A stretch of 6,434 nt of DNA from Bacteroidota bacterium (GCA_023418095.1 JAEZDL010000092.1:1-6434), one strand, 5' to 3'; positions 1 to 6,031 are shown, counted from the stretch's first letter. Translations and numbers: made by a program. The notes: generated by a model not told the origin, from the sequence alone.

Positions 1-538
1 GGTCCTTGTTCGGGCTCCACGCAGGCTTTCCACCTTGCTTGATCTTCTGGTTCTCCTCACGTGTGTTGCGCTGGATCGGTGCCTTCACGATCTGTGCATC
101 TACGATCTTGCCCTGATTGAGCAAAAGACCATTGGCCTCTATACGCTGGAGAAATTGGTCGAACAAGGGATCGAATGCGTTGCCATCCACCAGGCACTGC
201 CGGAAGTTCCATATGGTCTTGGCATCTGGTATCCTGTGCTGCAACTCAAGCCCCAGAAAATGCCGGAAGCTCAAGCGATCAGTGATCTGGAACTCGGCAG
301 CATCATCACTCAGATCATAGATGCGCTGTAGAATGAGCACCTTGAACAGCATAAGCCGGTCGAAAGGTGGGCGGCCACCTTTGCGTGGATCGGTGACAGG
401 GAACACTCCCTCGATCAATGGCCGGAAAGCCTCCCAGTCGATCATGCTGGCCAGCCGCGGCAATAGGTTGTTTAAGGCATTGAGTCGCTCGATGATCAGT
501 TGCTCATCGAAAAGTCCTTTGGTGGGACGCTGCTTCAT
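1..538 (-). CDS. IS5-family transposase, N-terminal part (cut by window edge)
   Basis: This is a DDE transposase that would cut and paste its own insertion sequence. Reading leftward from the ATG at 536-538 gives 179 uninterrupted codons starting MKQRPTKGLFDEQLIIERLN. Residues about 45-96 match the conserved N-terminal region of IS5-type transposases (DUF772-like), with the motifs KGGRPPFDRLMLFK, YDLSDDAAEFQITDRLSF and FRHFLGL. The stretch PDAKTIWNFRQ (104-113) follows, and GKIVDAQIVKAP (143-154) contains the likely first catalytic Asp, D147. The remaining catalytic Asp and Glu would lie beyond position 1. An in-frame stop lies about 16 codons upstream of this ATG with no better start between, so the start is well supported. 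No frameshift is seen in the visible part, so the copy may be intact. The family call rests on recognised motifs, not on a search. Confidence 0.9.
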   Translation of the reverse strand, partial: MKQRPTKGLFDEQLIIERLNALNNLLPRLASMIDWEAFRPLIEGVFPVTDPRKGGRPPFDRLMLFKVLILQRIYDLSDDAAEFQITDRLSFRHFLGLELQHRIPDAKTIWNFRQCLVDGNAFDPLFDQFLQRIEANGLLLNQGKIVDAQIVKAPIQRNTREENQKIKQGGKPAWSPNKD

Positions 539-616
539 GATCTCAAAGAGATCGAATGCCGCTGGGATCGTCAAGATCCTATGATGTCAAGTAATCAACA
601 AGTTTTTAGAGGTACC
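1..616 (-). mobile_element. Partial IS5-family insertion sequence, transposase-start end
   Basis: The transposase gene places an insertion sequence at the left of the window, with its 5' end facing right. IS5-family elements usually end within about 100 bases upstream of the transposase start. The most likely terminal sequence, read on the minus strand, begins around 617-603 with GGTACCTCTAAAAACTTG, a short G/C-rich tip followed by an A-run. The other end lies outside the window, so the terminal inverted repeat and target duplication cannot be confirmed. The right boundary is therefore an estimate to within about 20 bases. Confidence 0.5.
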
Positions 617-845
617 CAGAAGTACTTCCACCGATCGGATCACGCGTGATGTGGATGAGCGATCGCAGCGGAAGATCGCTGGCTGGTCTGGCGATCCGTG
701 TGATCCCTGCATTGAAAGATCCCCCAACTTGTGGGTCGATCTAGATTTCCTGCGAATGAGTGATCGACGAGGCGGAAAATGTCCCACCATTCACTGCCAA
801 AGAAGGCCTGTCGTCCGACCGGCTTTTCGATAGTGATCCTCGTGT
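617..845. other. Non-coding gap between the IS end and the CotH-like gene
   Basis: No convincing gene lies here. The short open frames on both strands have no recognisable motif, and the stretch is dense in GATC, which keeps some frames open. It contains the 3' flank of the large secreted-protein gene, including a possible terminator near 800-827, and the target-side flank of the insertion sequence. No tRNA or structured RNA was recognised. No PorP/SprF-type gene, a common partner of type B T9SS cargo, is present. Confidence 0.5.
800..827 (-). terminator. Possible terminator of the CotH-like gene
   Basis: On the minus strand, about 19 bases after the TAG stop, the sequence AAGCCGGTC-GGAC-GACAGGCCTT can form an imperfect hairpin (AAG/CTT, CC/GG and GTC/GAC, with one bulge and one mismatch). 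It is followed by CTTT. The stem is interrupted and the T-tract is short, so this is a weak call based on position and partial symmetry. Confidence 0.3.
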
Positions 846-3800
846 CTAGCGCACCAGCGTCACGTGCCCGAACACTTCGTATTTATCCTTCAGGATCGCA
901 TCGATCACGAAGGCGCGGAAAACATAAACGCCGCTCGGCAGTTCGTTTCCACCGGCCGTTCCATCCCAGCCTTCGCCCGGATCGGTGCTCTTGAAGATCA
1001 CCTGGCCCCAGCGATCGTAGATGTTCAGATCGTATGACTCCAGGTCGAGCACATTTCCGATCGGGTGGAACACATCGTTGATGCCATCGCCGTTGGGAGA
1101 GAACGCGTTGGGCGTGAAGTAGACATACTCCTGCGGATCGAGCCACGCCGTGAGCGTATCATGCGCGTAGAATTTTGCGGAGAGTGCGAAAGCGCTGCTG
1201 TCATCAGGCGTGAATGTGTTGTGCGGCAGCGTCCAGTAAAGAAAGTCGAAGTACATCTTCGGTGTAACGCTGAACTGCATCTCAAACCCTTCATAAACGT
1301 TCACGCTCGTGGGAAAATCCTCGTAGGTGACGCCATCGAAGGTGATCGAGCCTGCGTCCTTCGGCACCATGTCCAGCACGATATCGTAACGGCGGGCCGG
1401 CAGGAAATGCGCAACGATGCTATCGGCCGCAAGCACTTCCATGGTGACCAATGAATCCGTGAGTGAAGGAAGGATCGAGTTCGTGCTGAATACTTCCCAA
1501 TGGCTGAACGCCCAATCAGTGGCCGGGATCGGCGCCATTTCGATCGTGAAGTTCTCGCCGATCTGATCGGTGTATGGATAGGTGAGCGACATGAAATTGT
1601 CCACGTTGATGGCACCGGTGAACGGCGGATCCACATTGAACACGATGTCGTAGCTAACCGCCGGAATGAAGTGTGCAACGATGCTGTCATCCTCATTGAT
1701 CTCGATCGTGACCAATGAATCGGTGAGCGAGGGGAGCAGTTCGTTATCGCTGAAGATCTCCCAATGACTGAAGATCCAGTCTGGTTCAGGTAGCGGGGCC
1801 ATTTCGATCACCGATTCCCCGAGAACGGAATCCATATAGGTGTATGTCGCTGGAATGAAACCATCGATATCGATCGTGCCGCTGAGCGGTGGCTCCACGT
1901 TCCAGATCACTTGGTACATCACTTCGGGAACGAACACGGCCACCACACTGTCGGCCGTCTGGAAATCGATCGTAACCAGTGAATCGGTGGTGGAAGGGGA
2001 GACCGTGTTGGTACTGTAGACCTCCCAATGGCTGAAAACGTATCCATCCTCTGGAATCGGCGCGAGCGTGGTCTCGATGTCGCCGTAATACAGCCCGCAG
2101 AACGGATATTCATCGAGTTCGGGTGTGATCGAGTTGATGTTGATCGTGCCGCTCAGGGGTGGATCGACATTGAAGCATACATCGAATGGACCTACCAGAT
2201 CATAGCAATCCACCATGCCATCCTGGATCGTGACACAACGGGCCTCAATGAAATCACGGATCAGTTGCACGTTCGCTTCCCATTCGGCCATCGTGCCGCC
2301 CCAACGCGCGATCTGGCCGGGCATCTCCGGCGCGATCACACCGACAAGACTGTCAAGGAATTGGATCATGAAGTCACAACTGAACAGGGTGTTGCCCAGA
2401 TCGGCGTATCGGTTCACATAGTAGTTATGTACCTCTTCGTTCTCCTCGATCAGTTTGGTGAGGATCAATGTGTGGCCCTGGCCGCCGGGGTTGGAAAGCT
2501 GTTCCGCATCGCAGGGATCGGCGTTGGCGGATTCATCGGGTATGCCGGTGAAATTCGCATAGTGATCGAAAGTGGCATCCATGTCCCACAGGATGTAGCG
2601 CCATTTATGCGCCGTGCCATCGGGGTTCATGCCGCGCCACCAACCGGTGTTCCAGTTCAGCCAGTCGGAACACACCGTGTAGCTGTTCAGGCAGAAGTAA
2701 TCCACGAGGCTTTTCCAATTGAACTGGCCGTCCACGTAGGCGAAATTCGCGGCATCGCCCATGTCGTTGCTCATGATGTAGTTCCGCAACGCATCCCAAT
2801 CGTTCTGCGCCTGGTTACCTCCGTATTCGCTCCACGTGCCGCCCCAGGTCTTCAGGAACTGCAGATCGTATTTGTCCTGGCCGTAATAGTAGCGGGTGTA
2901 ATCATGGTCATCAACCTTTTCACGCACGTCATAAACCCCCCAATACTGGCCGTTCACATAGAAAACGCACGGTTGATAGCTGCGTTCGTCCAGATCGAGG
3001 TTGCCTACCTGGCTCAGGGCCTGCACATATCCATCGCGGATGTGCGCCGGCTGCCCAGGCCCGAAGTTGAAGTTATCGCCTGCGGCCGCCTTGATGATCA
3101 GCCGCTGGAACTTGTCGCGATCGGTGGTATTGAAGATCTGGTGTTGCACCGCGTGGTTATAACCGCTTTCATCCCGGGCTATGTAATCCACCCCGCGCTG
3201 GCCATAGGCCCAGCTATCCTGGCCATGTTCGTTGAATTCACCAACGGCCTCATCCACAAGATCACCGTTCGATTCGAAATATTCCAGGTTCCCCCAGGGC
3301 TGGATCCAGCCATCGCCACCCAGCAGATCGAGCAGTTCGTCGCCTGCAGCACTGATCACATCCACCGTGTGGCTTACGCCGATGAAATACGTGTTGGTCT
3401 CCACATAGCTCGATGAACCGCCCGCGAACGCCGCCGCGCGGATCACCGTGACCGTGTTCACTGGTATCGGTCCCGAATAGGCCGTGGAGGTTGCCGTTGG
3501 TTCCGATCCATCGGTGGTGTAACGGATCGTAGCGCCTGCAGGACCTGCGATCGTAACGTTCTGTGCGCCGCCATAGAAACCTGCAGCGGGCGTAAGCGTC
3601 GGTTTCGCCGGATAATCAGAGACAGCCCCCGTGTTGGCTGCACCCGGTGTGGGATCGGTGAAGAGCGACCATGCCGCGGCGCCATCGGTGGTGCGCCCGC
3701 GGCTGTGGGTGAGTTTCGTGTAATTGGTGCCGTCGAATGCGAATTCATCCACCAGCGTTCCGCCGGCATCGCTCAAGATCACATGGTCATCATCGGTCTG

Positions 3801-4145
3801 CTGCAGGGTGAAGTTGGTATGCAGGTAGCCGCCGCTGGCCTCATTCCGCTTGCTGCAGAACACGATCTGGTAACCGTTCGCGGGGATCACCGTACCGGCC
3901 GGGATCTGCCATTTCAGCGGATTCCCCGGCCTATTGCCGAGCCACCAACCGCTGATATCCACTGGTGCACCGGTGGTGTTGAACAATTCGAACCAATCCT
4001 CGTTCTCGCCATAATTATCCTGAAGAAGTGGAACTGGCGGAGTTGCATCCACCCAGCGGTTCGATGCACATACCTCGTTCACCACCACTTGCGCGTTCGT
4101 GAACGCAGAAAGCGCCATGAAGGCGAGCAGAAAACTAGTTCTCAT
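846..4145 (-). CDS. Secreted CotH kinase-like protein with T9SS type B tail
   Basis: A 1099-residue exported protein. I chose the ATG at 4143-4145 because it begins a clear signal peptide, MRTSFLLAFMALSAFTNA (cleavage near residue 18). A longer in-frame start at 4220 adds 25 residues with no secretion character. Domains in order: lamin-tail-like beta domain (about 20-170, with WFELFNTTGAPVDISGWWLG); chitobiase/hexosaminidase C-like domain (about 180-255, ATIRYTTDGSEPT); CotH-like domain (about 280-640, with NGQYWGVYDVREK at 398-410 and ILWDMDATF at 518-526); four InlB-like repeats (654-1002); and a gliding-motility-type C-terminal domain (about 1006-1099, TPNAFSPNGDGINDVFHP). The last is the type B sorting signal, so the protein should cross the outer membrane through the T9SS and be attached or released. 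CotH in Bacillus is an atypical protein kinase; WDMD is a candidate metal-binding Asp site here, but activity is inferred. The substrate is unknown. It appears to be transcribed alone. Confidence 0.93.
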   Translation of the reverse strand: MRTSFLLAFMALSAFTNAQVVVNEVCASNRWVDATPPVPLLQDNYGENEDWFELFNTTGAPVDISGWWLGNRPGNPLKWQIPAGTVIPANGYQIVFCSKRNEASGGYLHTNFTLQQTDDDHVILSDAGGTLVDEFAFDGTNYTKLTHSRGRTTDGAAAWSLFTDPTPGAANTGAVSDYPAKPTLTPAAGFYGGAQNVTIAGPAGATIRYTTDGSEPTATSTAYSGPIPVNTVTVIRAAAFAGGSSSYVETNTYFIGVSHTVDVISAAGDELLDLLGGDGWIQPWGNLEYFESNGDLVDEAVGEFNEHGQDSWAYGQRGVDYIARDESGYNHAVQHQIFNTTDRDKFQRLIIKAAAGDNFNFGPGQPAHIRDGYVQALSQVGNLDLDERSYQPCVFYVNGQYWGVYDVREKVDDHDYTRYYYGQDKYDLQFLKTWGGTWSEYGGNQAQNDWDALRNYIMSNDMGDAANFAYVDGQFNWKSLVDYFCLNSYTVCSDWLNWNTGWWRGMNPDGTAHKWRYILWDMDATFDHYANFTGIPDESANADPCDAEQLSNPGGQGHTLILTKLIEENEEVHNYYVNRYADLGNTLFSCDFMIQFLDSLVGVIAPEMPGQIARWGGTMAEWEANVQLIRDFIEARCVTIQDGMVDCYDLVGPFDVCFNVDPPLSGTININSITPELDEYPFCGLYYGDIETTLAPIPEDGYVFSHWEVYSTNTVSPSTTDSLVTIDFQTADSVVAVFVPEVMYQVIWNVEPPLSGTIDIDGFIPATYTYMDSVLGESVIEMAPLPEPDWIFSHWEIFSDNELLPSLTDSLVTIEINEDDSIVAHFIPAVSYDIVFNVDPPFTGAINVDNFMSLTYPYTDQIGENFTIEMAPIPATDWAFSHWEVFSTNSILPSLTDSLVTMEVLAADSIVAHFLPARRYDIVLDMVPKDAGSITFDGVTYEDFPTSVNVYEGFEMQFSVTPKMYFDFLYWTLPHNTFTPDDSSAFALSAKFYAHDTLTAWLDPQEYVYFTPNAFSPNGDGINDVFHPIGNVLDLESYDLNIYDRWGQVIFKSTDPGEGWDGTAGGNELPSGVYVFRAFVIDAILKDKYEVFGHVTLVR
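1140..2186 (-). repeat. Four tandem InlB-like repeats inside the CotH-like gene
   Basis: Protein residues 654-743, 744-831, 832-919 and 920-1002 are four copies of one beta-rich unit. The first three share the start pattern (N)VDPPLSG, the core APIPxxxxxFSHWEVFSTN, and the end TDSLVTIxxxxADSIVAHF. The fourth is diverged, with FLYWTLPHN in place of SHWE. Copies 1-3 are similar in DNA too: the ACCA(A/G)TGAATC segment recurs at 1447, 1711 and 1975, an exact 264-bp (88-codon) period. They resemble the divergent InlB B-repeat/Flg_new type, which acts as a stalk or spacer in cell-surface proteins. The DNA similarity points to fairly recent internal duplication or homogenisation. Confidence 0.85.
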
Positions 4146-4240
4146 ACACTGGATCCGGTTGCAGGGATGGAAAAGTAAGGAAAACCGCTCAAATCCCGGT
4201 TGATATCGGTTTGCTGACATTGTGATCTCAAGGAGTTGCC

Positions 4241-4260
4241 GTCCCTTATGCGTAAGGGAC
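4241..4260 (-). terminator. Perfect 8-bp hairpin after the DinB-like gene, possible terminator
   Basis: GTCCCTTA and TAAGGGAC flank a four-base loop, giving a perfect stem 36-55 bases after the DinB-like stop codon and about 95 bases before the CotH-like start. The position suits a terminator separating two genes on the same strand. However, no T-run follows on the minus strand, so it could instead be an mRNA-stabilising hairpin or a protein-binding palindrome. Confidence 0.4.
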
Positions 4261-4295
4261 GAACGGAGAGCGCGATCCGGCGCCCGGTGGGGGAA

Positions 4296-4796
4296 TTAAT
4301 TGTGCTTGTTCAGATCCGCGCCCGCGTAATAGCCGGTATCGGTATCGAGCAGCAGTTTGGTGTGAAGCGTGATCTGGCCCACATGGTAACTGAAATGCTC
4401 CACCACATGGATCAGGATCGCCGCGCCTGTCTCCTCAAAACCTTGCACGCGATGGATCGCGATCAGATCTTCTTCGCGCAGATCGGTGATCGTGATCTTG
4501 GCCTGCTGCATGGTGCGATCCAGCCGATCGAGAAGCTCGACCCGGTCGATCGGGCCTTGCTCTGAGAATTCCAGATCGCGTTGTCTCCGATCGGGATGAT
4601 CGCTGAAGGTCGCATTGATCCATTGTCCCACGTTCCCGGCTAGATGAAGGATCAGGTTGCCGACGCTCACCACGTTGCGGTTCGGCCGGTGCCAGACGTG
4701 ATCATCGGCCATCATACCGATGCATTTGTGGATGCGGCCAAGGCCTTCTTCAAGGCGGCGGATGGATTCTTGTTTGAGGAGGTCGCTGCTATTCAC
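4296..4796 (-). CDS. DinB-superfamily protein (DUF1572-like)
   Basis: A 166-residue cytosolic protein with the DinB four-helix-bundle pattern. The expected metal-binding histidine triad is visible: H51 in LILHLAGN and the pair H134/H138 in IHVVEHFSYHVGQI, which is the usual HxxxH on the third helix. Length fits the family (about 150-175). DinB-like proteins bind a divalent metal; some are thiol transferases using bacillithiol or mycothiol, but most, including DUF1572-type members in Bacteroidota, have no assigned reaction, so I give no function beyond metal binding. The start is a GTG (4794-4796). The first helix, from SSDLLKQESIRRLEEGL onward, is needed for the fold, which argues against the internal ATGs at residues 28 and 29. 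The gene reads away from the plus-strand pair at 4921, so the 124-base gap should hold both promoters. Confidence 0.85.
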   Translation of the reverse strand: MNSSDLLKQESIRRLEEGLGRIHKCIGMMADDHVWHRPNRNVVSVGNLILHLAGNVGQWINATFSDHPDRRQRDLEFSEQGPIDRVELLDRLDRTMQQAKITITDLREEDLIAIHRVQGFEETGAAILIHVVEHFSYHVGQITLHTKLLLDTDTGYYAGADLNKHN

Positions 4797-4807
4797 AGTT
4801 GAAAATT

Positions 4808-4876
4808 AGTCGGAAGTCAAAAGTCGGAAGGCTGAAGCCGATTTCGACGTCACGCATGGACTTAAGACTTCCGACT
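4808..4876. repeat. Inverted repeat in the divergent intergenic region
   Basis: AGTCGGAAGTC at 4808-4818 and its exact reverse complement GACTTCCGACT at 4866-4876 form an 11-bp inverted repeat with a 47-base gap. Each arm lies beside a degenerate direct copy of the same motif: AAGTCGGAAG at 4821-4830 on the left, and CTTCGGACTT directly after the right arm. The alternative pairings make a longer imperfect stem possible. The repeat sits between the divergent starts at 4796 and 4921, so it could be an operator-like site, an mRNA leader hairpin or a dispersed intergenic repeat. No promoter boxes matching the Bacteroidota pattern were identified with confidence. Confidence 0.65.
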
Positions 4877-4920
4877 TCGGACTTGAATTCACAATGAGTC
4901 AGTAACAGTAAATTCACCCC

Positions 4921-5109
4921 ATGGATCCGCGCATCCGTTTCGAGACGAAGGAAGAAAGCAACGCACGCCGCGAGCGGGAATTCATGGCGCTTACACCAAG
5001 TGAACGCTTCATGTGGTTCCTTCGAAGCTTCCCACCGATCGATCCCAGCGCACCGGAACGGCCGACCAAGAATTATGTGATCAGGAAGAAGCGGGATGTG
5101 GTTCGGTGA
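4921..5109 (+). CDS. Small hypothetical protein upstream of and overlapping the nucleotidyltransferase
   Basis: A 62-residue, highly charged protein starting MDPRIRFETKEESNARRERE, with a central ALTPSERFMWFLRSF segment and a basic C-terminal tail (RKKRDVVR). It has no signal peptide or membrane segment, so it should be cytosolic. I recall short proteins with a similar 'LTPxER' segment encoded just before nucleotidyltransferase genes in Bacteroidota, but I cannot name a family. Its stop codon lies 14 bases inside the next gene, so the two are almost certainly co-transcribed and probably translationally coupled. By position it could be an antitoxin or binding partner of the nucleotidyltransferase; that role is inferred. 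An internal ATG at residue 22 is a less likely start, as it would leave only the second half. Confidence 0.7.
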   Translation: MDPRIRFETKEESNARREREFMALTPSERFMWFLRSFPPIDPSAPERPTKNYVIRKKRDVVR

Positions 5110-5572
5110 AGAGGTCGCTGAGTTCTTGAAGCAGGCGGAGAAACACGATCTGCGCTACTTGATGGTAGGCGGTGGAGCGGTCAATTTTCATGGCTACCAA
5201 AGACATTCGGCGGACATTGATCTGTGGGTGGAACCTTCCCCAGAGAATTTCGATCGTTTGCTGAAGGTCTTGAATGGCACCGGTTATGAGGTTGATCGGT
5301 TGCCGGAAAATGTCCTTCGTGCGGAGCAGAACATCTCGATCAAGATCTCACCGGACCTCGACCTTGAACTGATCACCCGATTCAACCCTGGATGTTCATT
5401 CAAAGAAGCTTGGGAACGGAGGAAAGAAGGAGAACTTGCAGGGAAGCAGATCCAAAAGTTCAATGTGCTCGATTATTCCGATCTGATCGAGAGCAAGATC
5501 AGAAGTGCGCGTCCCAAGGATCTTCTGGATGTGCAGGAATTGCAGCGGAGGAAAGAGCTGGGTGATCCCTGA
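5096..5572 (+). CDS. Nucleotidyltransferase of the MNT/AbiEii-like superfamily
   Basis: A 158-residue protein with a polymerase-beta-type nucleotidyltransferase fold. It shows the glycine motif LMVGGGAVNFHG (22-33), the catalytic pair in RHSADIDLWVEP (D40 and D42), and a likely third acidic residue in DLDLELI (D89). The C-terminal part, LDYSDLIESKIRSARPKDLLDVQEL, matches the usual helical end of AbiEii/DUF6036-like proteins, which often read 'DLI..K....R.KD..D...L'. Such enzymes transfer NMPs to RNA or protein; several are toxins of toxin-antitoxin or abortive-infection modules. The complete set of acidic residues suggests an active enzyme, though its target cannot be read from sequence. The start ATG at 5096 lies inside the preceding gene in another frame. 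No HEPN-type partner is present. Confidence 0.85.
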   Translation: MWFGEEVAEFLKQAEKHDLRYLMVGGGAVNFHGYQRHSADIDLWVEPSPENFDRLLKVLNGTGYEVDRLPENVLRAEQNISIKISPDLDLELITRFNPGCSFKEAWERRKEGELAGKQIQKFNVLDYSDLIESKIRSARPKDLLDVQELQRRKELGDP

Positions 5573-5612
5573 CGCAACGAGTGATCGTCATTCCGGGCAG
5601 CCTTCCTAAGAA

Positions 5613-5652
5613 CCGCAGGGTCGCTTCCAGCAGACCGCTGCGGAGGTTTGAT
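5613..5652. repeat. Hairpin module A, copy 1
   Basis: CCGCAG and CTGCGG form the outer stem, GGTC and GACC the inner stem with one bulged G, and GCT/AGC close a three-base loop (TCC). Only 7 bases separate it from copy 2, and it lacks the 106-base partner segment. Confidence 0.85.
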
Positions 5653-5659
5653 CTGGGAG

Positions 5660-5700
5660 CCGCAGGGTCGCTTTTCAGCAGACCGCTGCGGAGGTTTGAT
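5660..5700. repeat. Hairpin module A, copy 2
   Basis: It has the same stem as copy 1 with all pairs kept; the loop is TTTC, one base longer. Its right arm (5686-5697) is also perfectly complementary over 12 bases to 5721-5732, so it can switch partner. Confidence 0.85.
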
Positions 5701-5727
5701 AGGTGATCAGGACCGGACCTAAACCTC

Positions 5728-5756
5728 CGCAGGGTCTCCGTCTTCGGGACCCTGCG
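5728..5756. repeat. Hairpin module B, copy 1
   Basis: CGCAGGGTC (5728-5736) pairs with GACCCTGCG (5748-5756). Inside, CCG and CGG add three pairs after one bulged T, closing on a TCTT loop. This 12-bp stem is strong enough to act as a transcription-blocking hairpin, but no T-run follows on either strand. Confidence 0.85.
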
Positions 5757-5806
5757 CCGATCCGATCATCGGCCAGATATTCGAGCACGGGCTGATCATC
5801 CTACAA

Positions 5807-5846
5807 ACGCAGGGTCGCTTCCAGCAGACCGCTGCGAAGGTTTGAT
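5807..5846. repeat. Hairpin module A, copy 3
   Basis: The outermost pair is lost: the left arm begins ACGCAG and the right arm ends CTGCGA. The rest of the stem and the TCC loop match copy 1. The G-to-A change also puts one mismatch into the alternative 12-bp pairing with 5867-5878. Confidence 0.85.
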
Positions 5847-5873
5847 AGGTGATCAGGACCGGACCTAAACCTC

Positions 5874-5902
5874 CGCAGGGTCTCCGTCTTCGGGACCCTG
5901 CG
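5874..5902. repeat. Hairpin module B, copy 2
   Basis: It is identical in sequence to copy 1, exactly 146 bases further on. Perfect conservation of both arms, while bases elsewhere in the unit vary, suggests recent duplication or constraint on the fold. Confidence 0.85.
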
Positions 5903-5952
5903 CCGATCCGATCATCGGCCAGATATTCGAGTATGGGCTGATCATCCTATAA

Positions 5953-5991
5953 CCGCAGGGTCGCTTTCAGCAGACCGCTGCGGAGGTTTGA
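5953..5991. repeat. Hairpin module A, copy 4
   Basis: The stem is complete, as in copies 1 and 2, with a TTC loop. It closes the array; no B module follows, and unique sequence with the minus-strand terminator begins directly after it. Confidence 0.85.
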
Positions 5992-5998
5992 AAGCATC

Positions 5999-6031
5999 CA
6001 AAAAGAAAGCGGCGACCTAACGGCCGCCGCT
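5999..6031 (-). terminator. Rho-independent terminator of the S9 peptidase gene
   Basis: Read on the minus strand, AGCGGCG pairs with CGCCGCT (7 bp), extended by two further G-C pairs past one mismatch to a four-base loop. A T-rich tract (TTTCTTTTT) follows at once. It starts 22 bases after the TAA stop of the hydrolase gene, the expected spacing. Stem, tract and position agree, so this is the clearest terminator in the window. Confidence 0.85.

Larger units (their letters stand above)
5613..5991. repeat. Composite repeat array, four hairpin modules and two long units
   Basis: This gene-free stretch starts 41 bases after the nucleotidyltransferase stop and is built from one repeated design. 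A module of about 40 bp (call it A) occurs at 5613-5652, 5660-5700, 5807-5846 and 5953-5991. Between copies 2 and 3, and again between copies 3 and 4, lies a nearly identical segment of 106 bases, so 5660-5806 and 5807-5952 are two tandem copies of a 146-147-bp unit. The segments between A copies differ at only a few bases, mostly C/T changes near their ends. No open frame with coding character crosses it. It lies between convergent genes, a typical place for REP/BIME-like elements. No integrase or transposase partner is visible here. Confidence 0.9.

Noticed and set aside
35..331. 98-codon plus-strand frame at the left edge
   Set aside because: It is antisense to the transposase, which has clear IS5-family motifs; this frame has none.
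2028..3416. A 462-codon open frame on the plus strand
   Set aside because: It lies fully antisense to the CotH-like gene, whose domains are clear. Its translation is rich in Ile, Val and His with no recognisable motif, and it is best explained by codon bias in the true gene.
4146..4200. Bacteroidota-type promoter (TTTG then TAnnTTTG) before the CotH-like gene
   Set aside because: A TACTTTTC box and a TTTG box can be seen on the minus strand, but they are only 12 bases apart and the first has a mismatch, so the spacing does not fit.
4146..4220. Extended N-terminus of the CotH-like protein from an upstream ATG
   Set aside because: The extra 25 residues have no signal character and would bury the good signal peptide that begins at the internal ATG (4145).
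4236..4565. 109-codon plus-strand frame
   Set aside because: It is antisense to the DinB-like gene and runs through the intergenic hairpin; no family resemblance.
5613..5991. CRISPR array
   Set aside because: The intervals between repeats are 7, 106 and 106 bases, and the two long ones are near-identical copies rather than unique spacers; no cas gene is present.
5613..5991. Integron attC sites
   Set aside because: There are hairpins, but no GTTRRRY/RYYYAAC core sites and no cassette genes between the repeats.
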